From positions 186,001 through 250,000 of the forward strand of contig JAODTK010000433.1 of NCBI GenBank assembly GCA_026419785.1: DNA of 64,000 nt. Direction: 5' to 3'. The position numbers and the translations under genes were made by a program. Within the stretch, counting starts at the first letter, position 1; each line of letters starts with the position of its first letter. Below the pieces are notes generated by a model. The model was not told the origin of the DNA, ran no database searches, and worked only from the letters and a program-made list of their open reading frames with translations. The DNA is from Sclerodactyla briareus (taxonomy: Eukaryota; Echinodermata; Holothuroidea; Dendrochirotida; Sclerodactylidae). Below are positions 1 to 12,170 of this stretch, piece after piece.

Positions 1-39
1 TGGAAATCCAATAAACACCTGCCTACGCGCGTATTGGTT

Positions 40-455
40 ATAGGGGTAGTACGTAAAACGTTAGGTCGCACGACGTAATACTATCGTCTACGTTACTCGC
101 ATAAATACGTGGTAATATTGCCGTGTAACACATTATAATAACACATACAAAATTAAGTGCGTATACTTTCTACCAGTATGTCGATAAAAAATTGTTTACG
201 TACGCACGTTGAGTGGCTTATGTAAACATATCACGCATACGTGATAATTACGTGCAAAGCAATACCACATCTTTTTTATGTCTGAACGAAATTAGTACGT
301 ATTACGTCCCGTGTTAGGTTAGTGTAAGCCTATGTCATACTATTACATACCTACCGATATACTTGTTATTAGGACTACGTAAGTACGTAATACAACATGG
401 AACGTACGTTGTCAGCATTACTTTCAAACTTGAAAATTTTCATGAGTACGTGATA
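40..455. other. ACGT-rich block
   Basis: The palindromic tetramer ACGT occurs 16 times between 51 and 451 (starts at 51, 58, 73, 90, 107, 198, 206, 239, 250, 297, 304, 377, 385, 402, 406, 448), often inside TACGTA or AACGTT. About two would be expected by chance in this length. No open frame is seen. It could be a diverged satellite, a cluster of binding sites for ACGT-core factors, or a local composition quirk. I cannot choose between these. Confidence 0.5.
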
Positions 456-1089
456 ACTTTTGCGTAAAGCCTACGACCTGGTTGTTTGCAAATATTTACT
501 AACAATAGACATTTACCTGGACACTCTCATCTAAATCGCAAAACCGCGGATGTGCTATCACTTTTTAAGCGGATGTAGAAGACCCATCCTGCCATATTCA
601 TGTTTAGAATAAAAAATCAGCCGATTTCTAAATTCGTTACTTCTGACGAATTAGAGTAAGCGCTTCTTCTGACGAATCACCCGGACGTTTGTGAATAAAT
701 GAGAACAGGTTAACAATACCAGGTGGTCACAACAGACGAGAAAGACACCGAAAAGCAATGTTCAAAATAGTTGCGTTACCTTTATTGCCATTCGATTCTA
801 TTCTCGAATAAGCGGAAACAACATGTACTCATAGAAATATGTTTTCTCCATGCAGTTTCATTAAATAGTGTGAATTACTCACCTTCATGACAGGGGCCGG
901 CCCAAGGAAATACTCTCATCATTCGTCACGGAAAAAAACCCAGACATATAGTAGCATAATATCGGTCATCACACAAAATTGAGTACCACTTTTTCACGCG
1001 TGGATTACTCACAGATATATAGATACCACACAGTGCGATATATGCCACTATTAAAAATAATATGTATAATGCACCTTTGATTGTGCCCC
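456..1089. other. No recognisable feature
   Basis: Plain A/T-leaning sequence. It does not match the module that precedes the array homology in the other two units, so the detectable tandem array begins just after it. No reading frame, hairpin or repeat that I can support. Confidence 0.4.
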
Positions 1090-1600
1090 AGTTTTGTCGT
1101 TGGGATTACAAACGTCTGACGTGTTGAATTCAGAAGTGCCAGGACATTCGACAATCTGTGACAGTTTCTCTGACTGACTGTCTGCTAAGAAATACAAGCC
1201 TTTCGAAGACAGTTATAGTAGTTCTTCGACCTCCAGTAAACCTTCTCATCTTGCCACTCTTCCGCTTGAATTTCTCTCATTAGTCATTACCTAGCTACCC
1301 TTTCGAAGATTTTCCTTTAATTTTCTGATGTTCAGTTGCGCCCTTCCGTAGCATGACGTGACGCTATATTTCCTATCAATTTTTCGGATTGGATGCTTCG
1401 ACTATACCGTTGAGGGTTGTTTCCTGCTCTGTATTGGTACTGTATTTCAACGGGCCTGAATTCATAGGACGCCGGGGGGCTCTGAATTTGCTCGAAAGTG
1501 TCTCTAATAATATGGTGCATTTTTTCTCCTACAGACGTGCTGGGAACATCTAATTCACCCCCTGTCCGTCCTGTGTTGAGACGAGCACAACTCGAGTCCT
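1090..1600. repeat. Module A, 3' end, copy 1
   Basis: Matches about 11,420-11,960 and 23,950-24,410. Shared landmarks are GACAGTTTCTCTG near 1,160, the ATGACGTGAC...CTATATTTC segment near 1,355 and the GGCCTGAATT segment near 1,452. Only the last 500 bp of the 3.7-kb module is present here. Differences are mostly small indels. No frame is conserved between copies, so I treat it as non-coding. Confidence 0.7.
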
Positions 1601-1639
1601 TCCTCTCGTTTAACGTGGGTACTTCCACGAACTAGAACC

Positions 1640-1870
1640 CACATAGCAAAATTTCTCGGTGACACTATCAATACATATCAGTAATTCCTAACTGAATCTA
1701 CATGTCCTTTAAGGCATACGATTACCGAGTTATCTCAAGTGCGGTGAAATGTAGGAGGGCTTTTTTGATCAAATAATTAACATAATATTCGTCATAATAT
1801 TTATTGATTCAACACGAATTGTCAAACAAAAGGCATATGGAATGCTAGTTTAGTTTAGTGAATAAGGGTC
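1640..1870. repeat. Module D, internal piece, copy 1
   Basis: Shares the string CAACACGAATTGTC and the following GCATATGGAATGCTAG (about 1,810-1,850) with about 16,280-16,320 and 27,418-27,453. This is the best-conserved stretch of module D across all three units and makes a good anchor for aligning the array. Confidence 0.75.
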
Positions 1871-2564
1871 AGGAAAGACAAAATCCTCATAAACGACCCC
1901 GGAGCCACAACATCCCAGGAAAGAAAAATGAACCAAACCACTAAAGAATTCGCCCGTGATTCCTGAAAAATAAATCAAGACTGTTCTTGAACGCATTCAC
2001 ACTCTTAGAGAGAACAAATTTTCGAAGACAATTCCCTCTTGATCCACTACTCGCGTGAAGAAATATTTAACGACTGTTCCAATCTCAGCGCCTTGCCACG
2101 AAGCTTGAGACAGTGGATTCTATTTGCAGTAACATTGGAAAATTCAAAGAAGTAGTGGAAGGACAGGCCATCGAGTCCATGGACAATTTTGAAAACCTGG
2201 ATCTAGTCACCCCCAATTCGCCTCAGCTCCATGGTAGTAGACCGCGACCGAGGCCCTTAATCTCTCCTCGTAGGATAAATTTTCAGACAGTCAATCATCT
2301 AATTTGCCTCTACTCCGTTGAACGTTTTCAATAACCTGCTTGTCTCTTGCAAAGTAGGGATTCTACACTTGTACAGAATATTCCAGGTGCGGTCTCACCA
2401 GTTGCTTAAAAAGCCTGACAACAATATCATTATCAAGGCCCCGGAAAACTGAAGGACATCTAATCAAGCCAAGAATCCAATTACCTCGTCTTAGCAGCTT
2501 CGGCACACTGCTTGGAAGTTCCAAGGAAAATCAAAACAAAACCCAAGGTAGTAGTTTGAAACGA

Positions 2565-2990
2565 GCACTTGCTCGCATACCAAACAACTTAGATTTAATT
2601 TAGATAACCCATAGATCTATGAATCCATCTTATCCCATTCTTACCCCATTTTATCTCAATATCAGGAGTGGATATTCCTGCTGCCCAACAGAATCTAAAC
2701 GACGAAACAGCAAACGCGGAGATTAGACGAATGGATATTAGCCGAAAAGATCATAGATTGTAGTTTTAACGTAGCCCACCTTGCCCGCATACCCAACAAC
2801 TTAGATTCAATTTAGATAACCCCGTAGATCTCTGAATCCATCTTATCAATAGACTCGAGAGCAAATTACCGTTATCTTGGAGAAGTCGGACTGTAACACT
2901 AAGTATTTCCGAATATATTTTCGAGTCGGTTTCGGCCATTTTAATTGCTTGGTCGCGAAAATGATCCATTCATCAATTGATCTGACTAAC
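2565..2990. repeat. Module E, copy 1, with a 200-bp internal direct repeat
   Basis: Two close copies of one segment (about 2,572-2,640 and 2,775-2,850, both with CAACTTAGATT and GATCT...TGAATCCATCTTAT) lie about 205 bp apart. The 2,860-2,990 part (GCAAATTACCGTTATC, ATATTTTCGAGTCGGT, TGGTCGCGAAAATGAT) matches 17,255-17,360 in copy 2. Module E is itself tandemly repeated in copy 3 (27,720-28,740). Confidence 0.7.
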
Positions 2991-3764
2991 GTTGCACGAC
3001 AAAACGGTTAAAGGCGAGGTTCACCGTTGTCCTTCAACACCCAAAACTTTGACTCTTTCACATTTCCGACCGAAGGATTTCCTTAGTCCTTAGAAGCAGC
3101 TCCGTTTGGAAGCATACCACGGGGCGTACGTTTAGAAGCTCAATGCGCTGACTGCAACGAACAAACCCACAACCAACACCAAACAAACAAACCAAACAAC
3201 AACAGACAAACTAACGAACGACAGACAAAACCAAGTTGTGATGTCTGATTGTCTGTTTCCACTTATCTAGCTATAGCTGCTATGGACTGTTGTGAAAAGT
3301 TACCAGAATAACTGTTCGATGAAGGAACGATGCATTCACGGATTGGTAAGTGGCACCCCCAGCTGATGACGGCCCTTGTGTACCAAACCACTGGATTCTG
3401 ATTCAAGCTACACACCGCAAAACATACCCGGAAACCGACTCCTTACTTTACTGCAAAGCTGTAATCTCTGACATAGGAGATGGATGATTGCCTCATCATT
3501 AAACTTTAACGATTCGAAAACTTACAACTTTTTCGGCTCTACTGTTAGCAGCTCACGAAGTCATCAATAGATCACTGAAGTTTTTAATGCTTCGTAATTC
3601 ATGTGACACGTCACGCAACCTCGGAGGTATTTTGATAAGAACAATGAAAATGGATAACTGTCAGCAAGTTCGGCAAGGCTGGTTTTTCACTATATTTTCA
3701 ATCTCAAGAAGAATTAAAAGTATATGTCCTCTAAAGCAATGAGCACTTTGGTAACATTCACATG

Positions 3765-4200
3765 TCACTTGTATTAATTGCAACAGTTTGCTCTATGGAA
3801 TTCCAGAGTATTTGACTCACAGGCTGCAACCTCTTCAGAACAGTGCAGCCAGGCTTGTTGTGGGCTGTTCTAATTTTTTTTTCACACCATCGTTGACATC
3901 GTCCATACTTTGCACTGTTTGTCCCGTTTGAGTTCAGAATTAATTTCAAAATATTGCTATTGTGCATAAATGCATATGGCCCCATCCTATCTGTTTGAAG
4001 ACTTGTCATTTCGAGTAAATACACTCTATACCTGTCTGCCCATCACAATCAGGAGTTCTCCAACACTTGGCCAGTTCAAGTCTCAATTGATGACTCATTT
4101 TTCGAGTTGGCTTTTCATTAGGGTTGTACAGCGCTATTGGATACTTTTGTAGATTTTATCGCTTTATAAGTTATGTATTATAGATATGGTTATTTCCTAA
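3765..4200 (+). mobile_element. CR1/L2-like LINE, 3' fragment of reverse transcriptase ORF
   Basis: Conceptual translation from 3,770 gives CNSLLYGIPEYLTHRLQ followed by NSAARLVVG. This is the hallmark 'YCN-LLYG-P ... LQ-QNAAAR' block found C-terminal to the catalytic domain of CR1/L2-type LINE reverse transcriptases. A frame change follows at the T-run near 3,876. A second block near 3,980 reads APSYLFEDL, and a third (about 4,045-4,110) reads RSSPTLGQFKSQL, the family's C-terminal 'F-FKS-LKTHLF' region. The 3' end has an AGCGCT...TTATAAGTTAT context like other LINE tails here but no (ATT)n microsatellite. It is non-functional: 5'-truncated and frameshifted. It sits inside module C of unit 1 and is absent from units 2 and 3 at the matching place. 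Confidence 0.75.
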
Positions 4201-5899
4201 TAATATTCGACGGATGAACGTATCTCTGCATTGTATGTTTCCGTTCTCGTATTAGGTAAACATGAGAATAATAACAGGAATTCCTATTGTGGCTACTGCA
4301 CACTTTCAGGAGCTTTAAGGAACGGGTGGGTCAAGAGCCAATAATAGAGCTGGCTACCACAGGACCTTTGACATGAATTACTAAACACCAGCGTTACTGT
4401 GAGGATGATTTTTTTTCTATCCAATCTGTCACTAGAAAACCTGGGGGCCAATATTGGCTTCGAGGCCTAGCGGTGAGAGTACAAACAATAATGAAATTGA
4501 ACAGGAGAAACTTCTTTCCCCCCAACTACATATTTTAACAGCCTTCGAATTATAAACATTAAACATCTACGAGAAACCACTGAAAAATATGCGATTGCGA
4601 AATCTACGTAACGGTACCCTAAATATTTAATCTTTACCTAGATTACCAAATATATGACCACTGTTGAAATGTAAGTTGTTATTTGCTGTCTGCAAATAAT
4701 TTATTGTGTTCTAACCGTAACCCTATTGCAAGGACCCTCTATCTCCGAATTACGATCATAGTGCCTTCGACAGGAAATATCAAATATGAGTCTCTAGTAA
4801 AAATGCCGGCCCTAACTATAATTACAAAGTGAATGTCTGCTGATTTTTGTCCACATTGGTCCCGAAAAGGCCCAGTCCCATAACGATACGTAACAATTAA
4901 TCAAAATGAATTCGCCGAGAATCCTCGGGATGACTCGAAATGCAGCAACCAACGAGTTGAAAGAAAACCGTTTCAATCGGGCTAATTAGTGAGGACTCAT
5001 GCTCGACGACTGAGATTGGAGTTGAGCAGAGGTAATGGAGCGAGGAGACCAGCACAGCTCCGGCATGGGGTTGGGACTCCAGTCCCGTACCTTGACAATA
5101 AAGCAAAAGTATTCCTCCTCGCAATAACATGCCATAATATGATTCAACAAAGACTACATAAATATACCATTGTTCCTACATCGGCCTCTTACGACAGGAG
5201 GGATACAAAACATCTGCTACCACACATGGCACGACGAATAAACACATATAACGTAACATTTACAGCCACATGACTATAGATACCATCCCAGCCACATACA
5301 TAATTCAGTAAAAACAGGGAAACCTTTCAGCGGCGAAACGGCACTTCCACGGGAAGGGGAAGGAAGAAAATACCCAGAACCCCAAACACCGCACACCAGG
5401 AATCGAGTGACTCAAAAATACCAATAATACATGGCAAGCAATACCACACGGATGTCCTCTCGTCCAGCACGTAGAATTTCGGCAAGGATGGCTGCGACGC
5501 GGAACCTCCCAATCTCGTCCAACTTCATGGAATATAAATAGTGTGACACCCGTCTAAACGACACACCTGGGAGCCGCACACCAAGGCCAACAATCACAGC
5601 AATAATAAAACTTACGGAACCAGAACCTTTCTGGACACTAAGATTCAAAACTGCAGCACTCCGCATGGCAATGTGATAATTTGGGCCTGGAACCACACTA
5701 TCGTCACTAGAATACAGACGAGCCTAATTTGAACATGGCGAATGAGTCCGCACAGCCAATACGATCTAACGGCCATGAGTGATTGGGACACACGAGAAAC
5801 ACATTGCCGTTCGACTGCCTTCGGCCACAAATACCCCCATTCCAACTGACTCACTCAATTTGGCTCCTAATTATTCGCCCGTAGGGATTAAGACGCTAC

Positions 5900-7000
5900 C
5901 CAGTACATCCTATTATGTGATATTATTGTGATATATTATAGCCGTTATCCATAGTTACAGCAGCTTAGGCTGACCATGACTATCTCGTTGGGCAATTCCG
6001 CTTCGTGTGACTCCCCCATTATCAGTAGTGCAATGGGAACAGGAAAGACGGGACCTCATTATTTCGTCACTTTTCACATACAGTAGATGCATGGTTTAAT
6101 TACGAAACTCCAGCCCATTTCAGCCCCCTTAATCCTATTTGCCTATATCACCTAAGATATTTTTTACTCAATCTGAGCGATTTTAAGCGATCTTTGTCAT
6201 CACTTTCAGAGATATTGAGCACCGTTGGTTATCCAATAGGCGACCTGACTAGTCGTTAGAAGATGAAGATAGACGATCATTCGCTCAAAATATACATATA
6301 TATTTGAAAGCGACCTCGAAAACATTTGCTTGCTTTCAAACTGCACCTTGGTACGCGGCACGGCACAGACCGTGAGATAATCGCCTGCTGGTTCAATAGT
6401 CACGCAACTTAGATCTACGTAGTTATAGAATTTATCAGTAGCATTTCACGCAGCACTGAAACCCGTTGCCAACATTAAATTTAACCCTACTTCGCTACCC
6501 GTCATTAGTGTATCCTCTAGATTACTACGAGTAAGAGGACATTTTGCTGATACCGAGCATATCACATACGACAGAATATCGTGCTTTATGAACTATAATG
6601 TCTCGTCACTTCATCATCTCTGCCTTGAGTACACTTACCATTCCTCCACGATTGAGAGTCCTTCTATGCTCTCAACCTCTGGTAATATTGAGACGGACAG
6701 TGTAATGTGATGTCTGGATGGCAAAACATAACAATGTACTCCCACATATAGACCAGCACCGCATTGCCGCAATGAGAAAACCCTGAAAGGTTAATCCAAC
6801 TCATTATTCCCTCAATATATCTACGAAGAGACATAATCCATGTTTAACCTTGACGCATATTGCAATTTGTCCTCAACAGCCCCGGCACATCCGGGTGTTT
6901 TTACAATTCATTCACCTGTTTTGACCATTTCATTGCAACCCCACTTGTGCCATAGAATTCCTATGTCAATATTGTTTAAAACTGGTTTTATTACTAATTT
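5900..7000. repeat. Module B, copy 1 (3' part)
   Basis: Matches 34,440-35,230 in unit 3 and, in its first 260 bp, 20,150-20,390 in unit 2. Landmarks are TATAGCC...CCATAGTTAC at 5,938-5,957, the GAGATATT/AAGCGATT...TTGTCATC segment near 6,150-6,205, TATATCTACG near 6,817 and CACCTGTTTTGACCATT near 6,914. The offset to unit 3 is about 28.5 kb, or twice 14.27 kb. Confidence 0.65.
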
Positions 7001-8129
7001 TGCTAATTTAGCAGTTGTGCCATAACCGATTTTCCAACCGAATCGACAAGTACAATGGCTCTATAACGAACTTGGGGGGCCACCAGCTTATACGCCCACG
7101 TGTCCCGTCCCTTGTTCCTCATACACTGAGGGGTTTTTTGCCGCTCCATAAACTGGGGAGGAAGAATGTAGGCCTAGTCTGCTTTTGTTTCCGATGTGCA
7201 ACATAAATACCTGTGGTCGGCCTGCAGTGAACATCAAGTTCGCTACGGGATATGTTATTCACTTGTTACCGTTTGGCATCGTTTGCGAACGTTTCGTTCT
7301 CATCTTCGTTTCACCCCCCCCCCCCCCCGGCCCCCATCCGTGACTGCGACCATGGGCCTTCTCCTCTTGCTAGTTATATCAATATACCGCATGGCAACGT
7401 TGACTACTCTGGGCCGCCAAGGAAGTAGTTTCTAGATGAGAGACTGAAAGAATACACGACTGTTTCTTTTGCATAGTTTATAACAAGAATTAGGTAATGG
7501 AAACAATCGAAGTAACAAACGAAATAAAAACAATAAATTCTAATGTCGACTATTTGAACATAAGAGACCATAATTTCCACAAAGAAAAGTGTTAAAACCT
7601 GTACACAACTGTCTCATTTATCAGTTTTCGTACCAATACATGGGGTATTGATTGACGGATTGATTGTCATTCAGTGTATTCAATGATGCCAGTACAACTC
7701 AACTCTCTCATCACGGTGTGGGCAGTGGGGGATAATGTGTCCCCATCCAGCATGTCAATAACCCGCCAGTATATCAGCTTTATTTTCACCACTGTTTTAG
7801 CTCCGACTCCACTGAGAACTCTTCTTCCAGCTACAAAGACCGCAAATTTAGACTAAGTTATTCACGGCCGCGACATGTCAAGATTGTATTCGATTAACAG
7901 AAAGTCGGCCCAGGTCCGTGTATTTCTTATGGGTTCTACTTATCCATTAAGCGTTCTGACTTTGTTACGTGGAATGTGTTTTCTTCGCACGCCTCCACCC
8001 GCCGCTCCCGATCGCCACCACCCTTACTATCGATTTGTTTCACAACTGTTATCAGATGGAGCTCAGAAGGGCGATTCCATAGATTCACAAATTACATGGA
8101 CAATCTACTATATAACGCATCCATGTCGC

Positions 8130-11100
8130 ATTTGTAACCGTGATGTTGGACATTGAAAACCTCTGTCCAAGGCCCCGCTTCCCTTCTTTTGGTTGCTGTT
8201 CTTCATGTGAACCTCATGGTCCCAGTTTGGTGATTGATTGTATCATTACTTTCCTCCACCCTTTCACCGGTCGCTTTGTTGTTGCAACTGTTTTAACATA
8301 GCCCAGCAATACATATTCTTTCCTTATAAAGCGGTACAAACCGTTGTATACCGCAGTGATCGTAAGGACTTGTAGGCACCTTGCAAATACTTCCTGCCCA
8401 TCCTCATTCCTTTTTTCTTATCGCCTTTGTTTATTCAGTCCAACTTCAGTCCTTTAAGCTTCAAATAACCCCTGTTTGTTACAACTCTTCTCCCAGGCTT
8501 AGCAGATTGATAGAATCACACATTATCGTAACATTAACCGCGGCAGTTCCGCGAAAGCAGCTCTTGTTCAGATTGCAATTTGCGCACAAAACATTTACCA
8601 ACTCATGAATCTCGGCACCTCCTTGTAATGAAAATAGCGCCTGCAGCTAGTTTATTTGGAGTATACTGTAACCCCCCCCCCTTCCAATTGGACTACTTTG
8701 TGAATCGTTAAACGACACCCGTTTTCAAGGCCTCTCTAAAAGGATGACGGCCTGTATGTATATTTCGAGCTCTGCTTTGCTTGACCTGATTATTCATAAT
8801 ATGTCCTGCACTCATAACAACAAGTTAAAATCAATTCAGCTTCCGCCTTGATAAAAAAAAAATACCCTACCTCGCTTCCATTTCTCAAGTCATCATTCAT
8901 GAACATTGTACTCGGAATGTGATGAAAAAAAAAAACTTAGTCCATACCTCTTTGAGACCACCTCCTTTTCGGAAAGAAAAATAAGTACTTGAACCATCTC
9001 ACACTCCACACTTCGACAGTTGCCAATGATATTTCGGGAGAACAGTTTGTTATGCTGTCAATTGATGCAGTTTGTGAATTTATTGTTCTTGGGGTCGAAT
9101 ATCAGGGTTAACATCAAACACCTGACACTGTTTCTTTATTACAATGTTTTTTAAAATAAAAACGGGCATCGTTTCGCCGAAATGGTTACGAGTATCTAAA
9201 TATTGCCGGTCCGTGATAACGGCAGGCAGAAATGTATCTGATTTGGGAACACGAAAACACAGATTAATGAATATGCAAACGCCTTTGTCAGACAACTGTT
9301 ATTCAGTGGATAGGTGAGTTTTTCGCTGGATATTAGATACCAAGAATACTACTTCATCACAGTAACTATAATTAATTATAATAATTGTCATCATTCAAAA
9401 AATTATTTAATTTGAAATAACTCTTTGGTGTGACTTTTGTTAACCAACTTCGTTAGGATTGCAGATATGACAACCAAAAATATAGTACAATTCCCGCTGC
9501 CAAAGTGTTTTTTTTTCTATTACCAGCTTTGCTTCATGAACACGGCGGCTTTATCCGCAACTTTAGATTGGAAACATCCGTTGTGTCATTATAATTTTTG
9601 GCCCCCATTGTTTTGCCGGTTCACAATAATCCGATACGAATATACCTGCTAATTGCCACGAAAAACTTGCCAAGTCGGAAAAAGCGATAAACTGCCAGTA
9701 CGTTAAACATTCCATTTCATATTCCCATATGCAAATGGTCCCTTTCCTGACAGCTGGTCAGTTGATTTGTTTCTCGGTTTGTAATTTGCTCAGAGGCTAC
9801 AGCCATGGAATCCGGCGGGATGCCATGGCAGGCCTTTGTGATTTGGTCCGGATCTTTTCATGGAACGTTCTCACCTGGAGGTCCCCTTTAAAACCTCGCT
9901 GATTATTTTGCAAATCAAAAAAAGCGAAGAGCCTATTGTCCTGATGGTAAATTTGCGAACCAGGGGTCCCGTAAATATATCCGCAACACCTACAGTTCTA
10001 TTCTATTTCATAACCAGTCTTGCTTAAATTCAATTGTTTCACTTACACTGAAGCAAGTTTAATCAGGCTTACTGCATAGCGAATAATGTCCCGCTGCTGC
10101 GTGTAACAGGCTTCTGAGCATATCAGACTCTACAAGCCAACGTGGCAATATTACAACATGGCCTACGTGATGGTGTATTCATTTCCATGGCAACCAAACA
10201 AACAAACAAACACAACCAAACAAACAAACAAACAACCATAAAACCCACAAACAAACAGATTCAACAATATGTGGCTTTCCTAGAGGGATCCGAAATGTAA
10301 ATAGGAGGACAGTACGGTAACCGAGGGTATAGTAACATCCATCCTCATGCATCCTTCATGTGATTTTACAGAGGTAAAAGTGAACAACTCACTACAAGTC
10401 CCTAGTACCCTCTTCCCAGAATGTCTTCACAGAAAAAGGAACCCGTTGTTGTGAACCTGCTGCTAGTACATTACTTTCCATCGCAAAATCACAACCATCT
10501 TTGGCAACGTACTTCACGGACTATACAGTCTACTGATTCACTTTAGTGCTGAACCGTAGACCGGGTATATCATTTACCTATATCGCGTTATTACGGGATG
10601 TCAGTCACCCGTCCGATTTATTCGACTAGAACGGTCCACCAAAGCTATTTATCCTCCCACAGACTCGACGTTTGATCGGATAAGTTGGCAAGGAATCCAG
10701 GTCCATTAAATAGATGGGAATTTAGAAACTAACCCCCTCAAGCCACACATTCTGCGCATGCAGGTTAAACCGATTAGTCACAAGGCCACAAGCTCGTGAA
10801 CGGGACTCAAACTCTGAGTGATTGAAGGTGGAGGACTTTTTGAAATATTTTGTCACTTCCGATAACGATCGGTCACCACAAGGATATAACTTGACTTAAC
10901 GAGACAACGGTGATTGTCATTTGCCTACAAGTTCCTATAGGAATCAATTAAATCCACAGAACGCTATTCGTCGAAAAGCGTTTACCGAAGAATATAGCGT
11001 ATTGCGGGTTATGGGGGAATGTTGCGTGGTAGCCAGAAACTACATCATGATCTTAAAAATTCACGTATACGCTGTAGATGCGCACGCTCGGAGGAATTCT

Positions 11101-11960
11101 GTGGTTGGCCATCTCCAAAGCTACTCCCTGATTCTAATTCCCACCTAACAAACCATATCAGCTGGGGGTTTACGCACCCTTGCTTACATAACGTCAATTC
11201 GTATACTCATCGACCCATGACATTCCGTCTCTCCTTGTTACAATTTTGGATATGATCACCACAATTCATCTAACGACAAGCAAGTATACTATTATTTTGT
11301 CGCCTATCGAGTTTTATTTTAACATTTATCTCGAAAATCAATGTCGAAATGTTTGTCGAATTAGCGAAACCAGGTACATCATGCCTCATGTATCTACATA
11401 TAGTGCCCAGGATGATTCAGTTAGTAGACTAACGCTGACGTGTCGAATCCAGATGTCTTGAAACGGTCATACGTGGCATAGCTATTGGTATCTTAGTGGT
11501 TAGGACACTCGACAGCGTGACAGTTTCTCTGTCTGTCCGAGAAGGCAAACAAACAAGTCAAAAGACTAATAGACTCTCCCTTTAAGTAATGGGTTTTTTG
11601 TTTTTCTTTGGCATCTCCGCTTTCCCAACATTTACCCAGCTACACTTTAACCCTCGAAAATCTGAATATTGCCGTTGCCTTCCTAACAATATCTATACGT
11701 CCACTTTATGTCTATATTTCTTATTAGTTTTTTTTGATTGGATGTTCGACTTCTACCCGTTGGAGTTGTTCCCGTTTGTTCCCTGCTCTGCATTATTGCT
11801 CTATTTCAGTAGGCCCAAATTTAAGACGCTCGGGTGGGATCTAGCTCTGCATGCATGTAACCAAAATTTCTCTACTAATATGGGGGCACGGGGTTTTGTT
11901 CCCCAACATACGTTCTGTGTGACATGAACACTATTCACCGCTACCTTGTTGAGCTCATCC
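8130..11960. repeat. Module A, copy 2
   Basis: Colinear with 20,670-24,410 over its whole length. Anchors (copy 2/copy 3) are GAAAACCTCTGTCCAAGG (8,155/20,695), GCAGTTCCGCGAAAGCAGCTC (about 8,544/21,080), CTGCTAATTG.CACGAA (9,646/22,468), GCTATTTATCCTCCCACAGAC (10,644/23,249) and GGCAAACAAACAAGTCAAAAG (11,547/24,065). Unit 2 has about 250 bp not seen in unit 3 near 9,720-9,950, and lacks about 230 bp present in unit 3 near 22,110-22,365. A (CAAA)n stretch lies at 10,196-10,255. Open frames in the two copies do not correspond, so there is no sign of coding constraint. Confidence 0.8.
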
Positions 11961-12170
11961 ACACAAACTCCAACTAATTTTGGTCATGGGGACAAGCCCC
12001 CCTTGAGCAGGTCGTGGTCGGAAGGCGCAGTGGTGTCGAAAATTACCCACGGAAATTACCTCGAACAATTTCCGTTGGATTCTGATTGTTGTGTCGTTAA
12101 TCATGAAATTCGCCTGCTCCCCTATAATTGAAAAAAGAACATGATTTGGTTACAGACAGTAAACGTAGAC

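Larger units (their letters stand above)
1090..8130. repeat. Large tandem unit, copy 1 (partial)
   Basis: This is the first, 5'-incomplete copy of a unit with a period of about 14.3 kb. It holds the end of module A (about 1,090-1,600), module D (about 1,640-1,870), module E (about 2,570-2,990), module C pieces (about 3,000-3,430 and 4,260-4,430) and module B (about 5,900-7,000). Offsets to copy 2 are consistent: D 1,820 to 16,290, E 2,870 to 17,265, C 3,330 to 17,700, B 5,950 to 20,190, all near 14.3 kb. Copy 1 carries its own LINE fragment between the two C pieces. The remaining stretches (1,870-2,570, 4,430-5,900 and 7,000-8,130) have no match I could find and no recognisable gene. A C15 run followed by GGCCCCC lies at 7,314-7,335. 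Confidence 0.75.

Noticed and set aside
3970-4152. 60-codon frame as an independent small gene
   Set aside because: It corresponds to the C-terminal part of a LINE reverse transcriptase in one of several broken frames.
11589-11927. 112-codon hydrophobic frame that looks like a membrane protein
   Set aside because: The high Phe/Leu content comes from T-rich DNA. The same DNA at 1.4 kb and 24.2 kb does not keep the frame.
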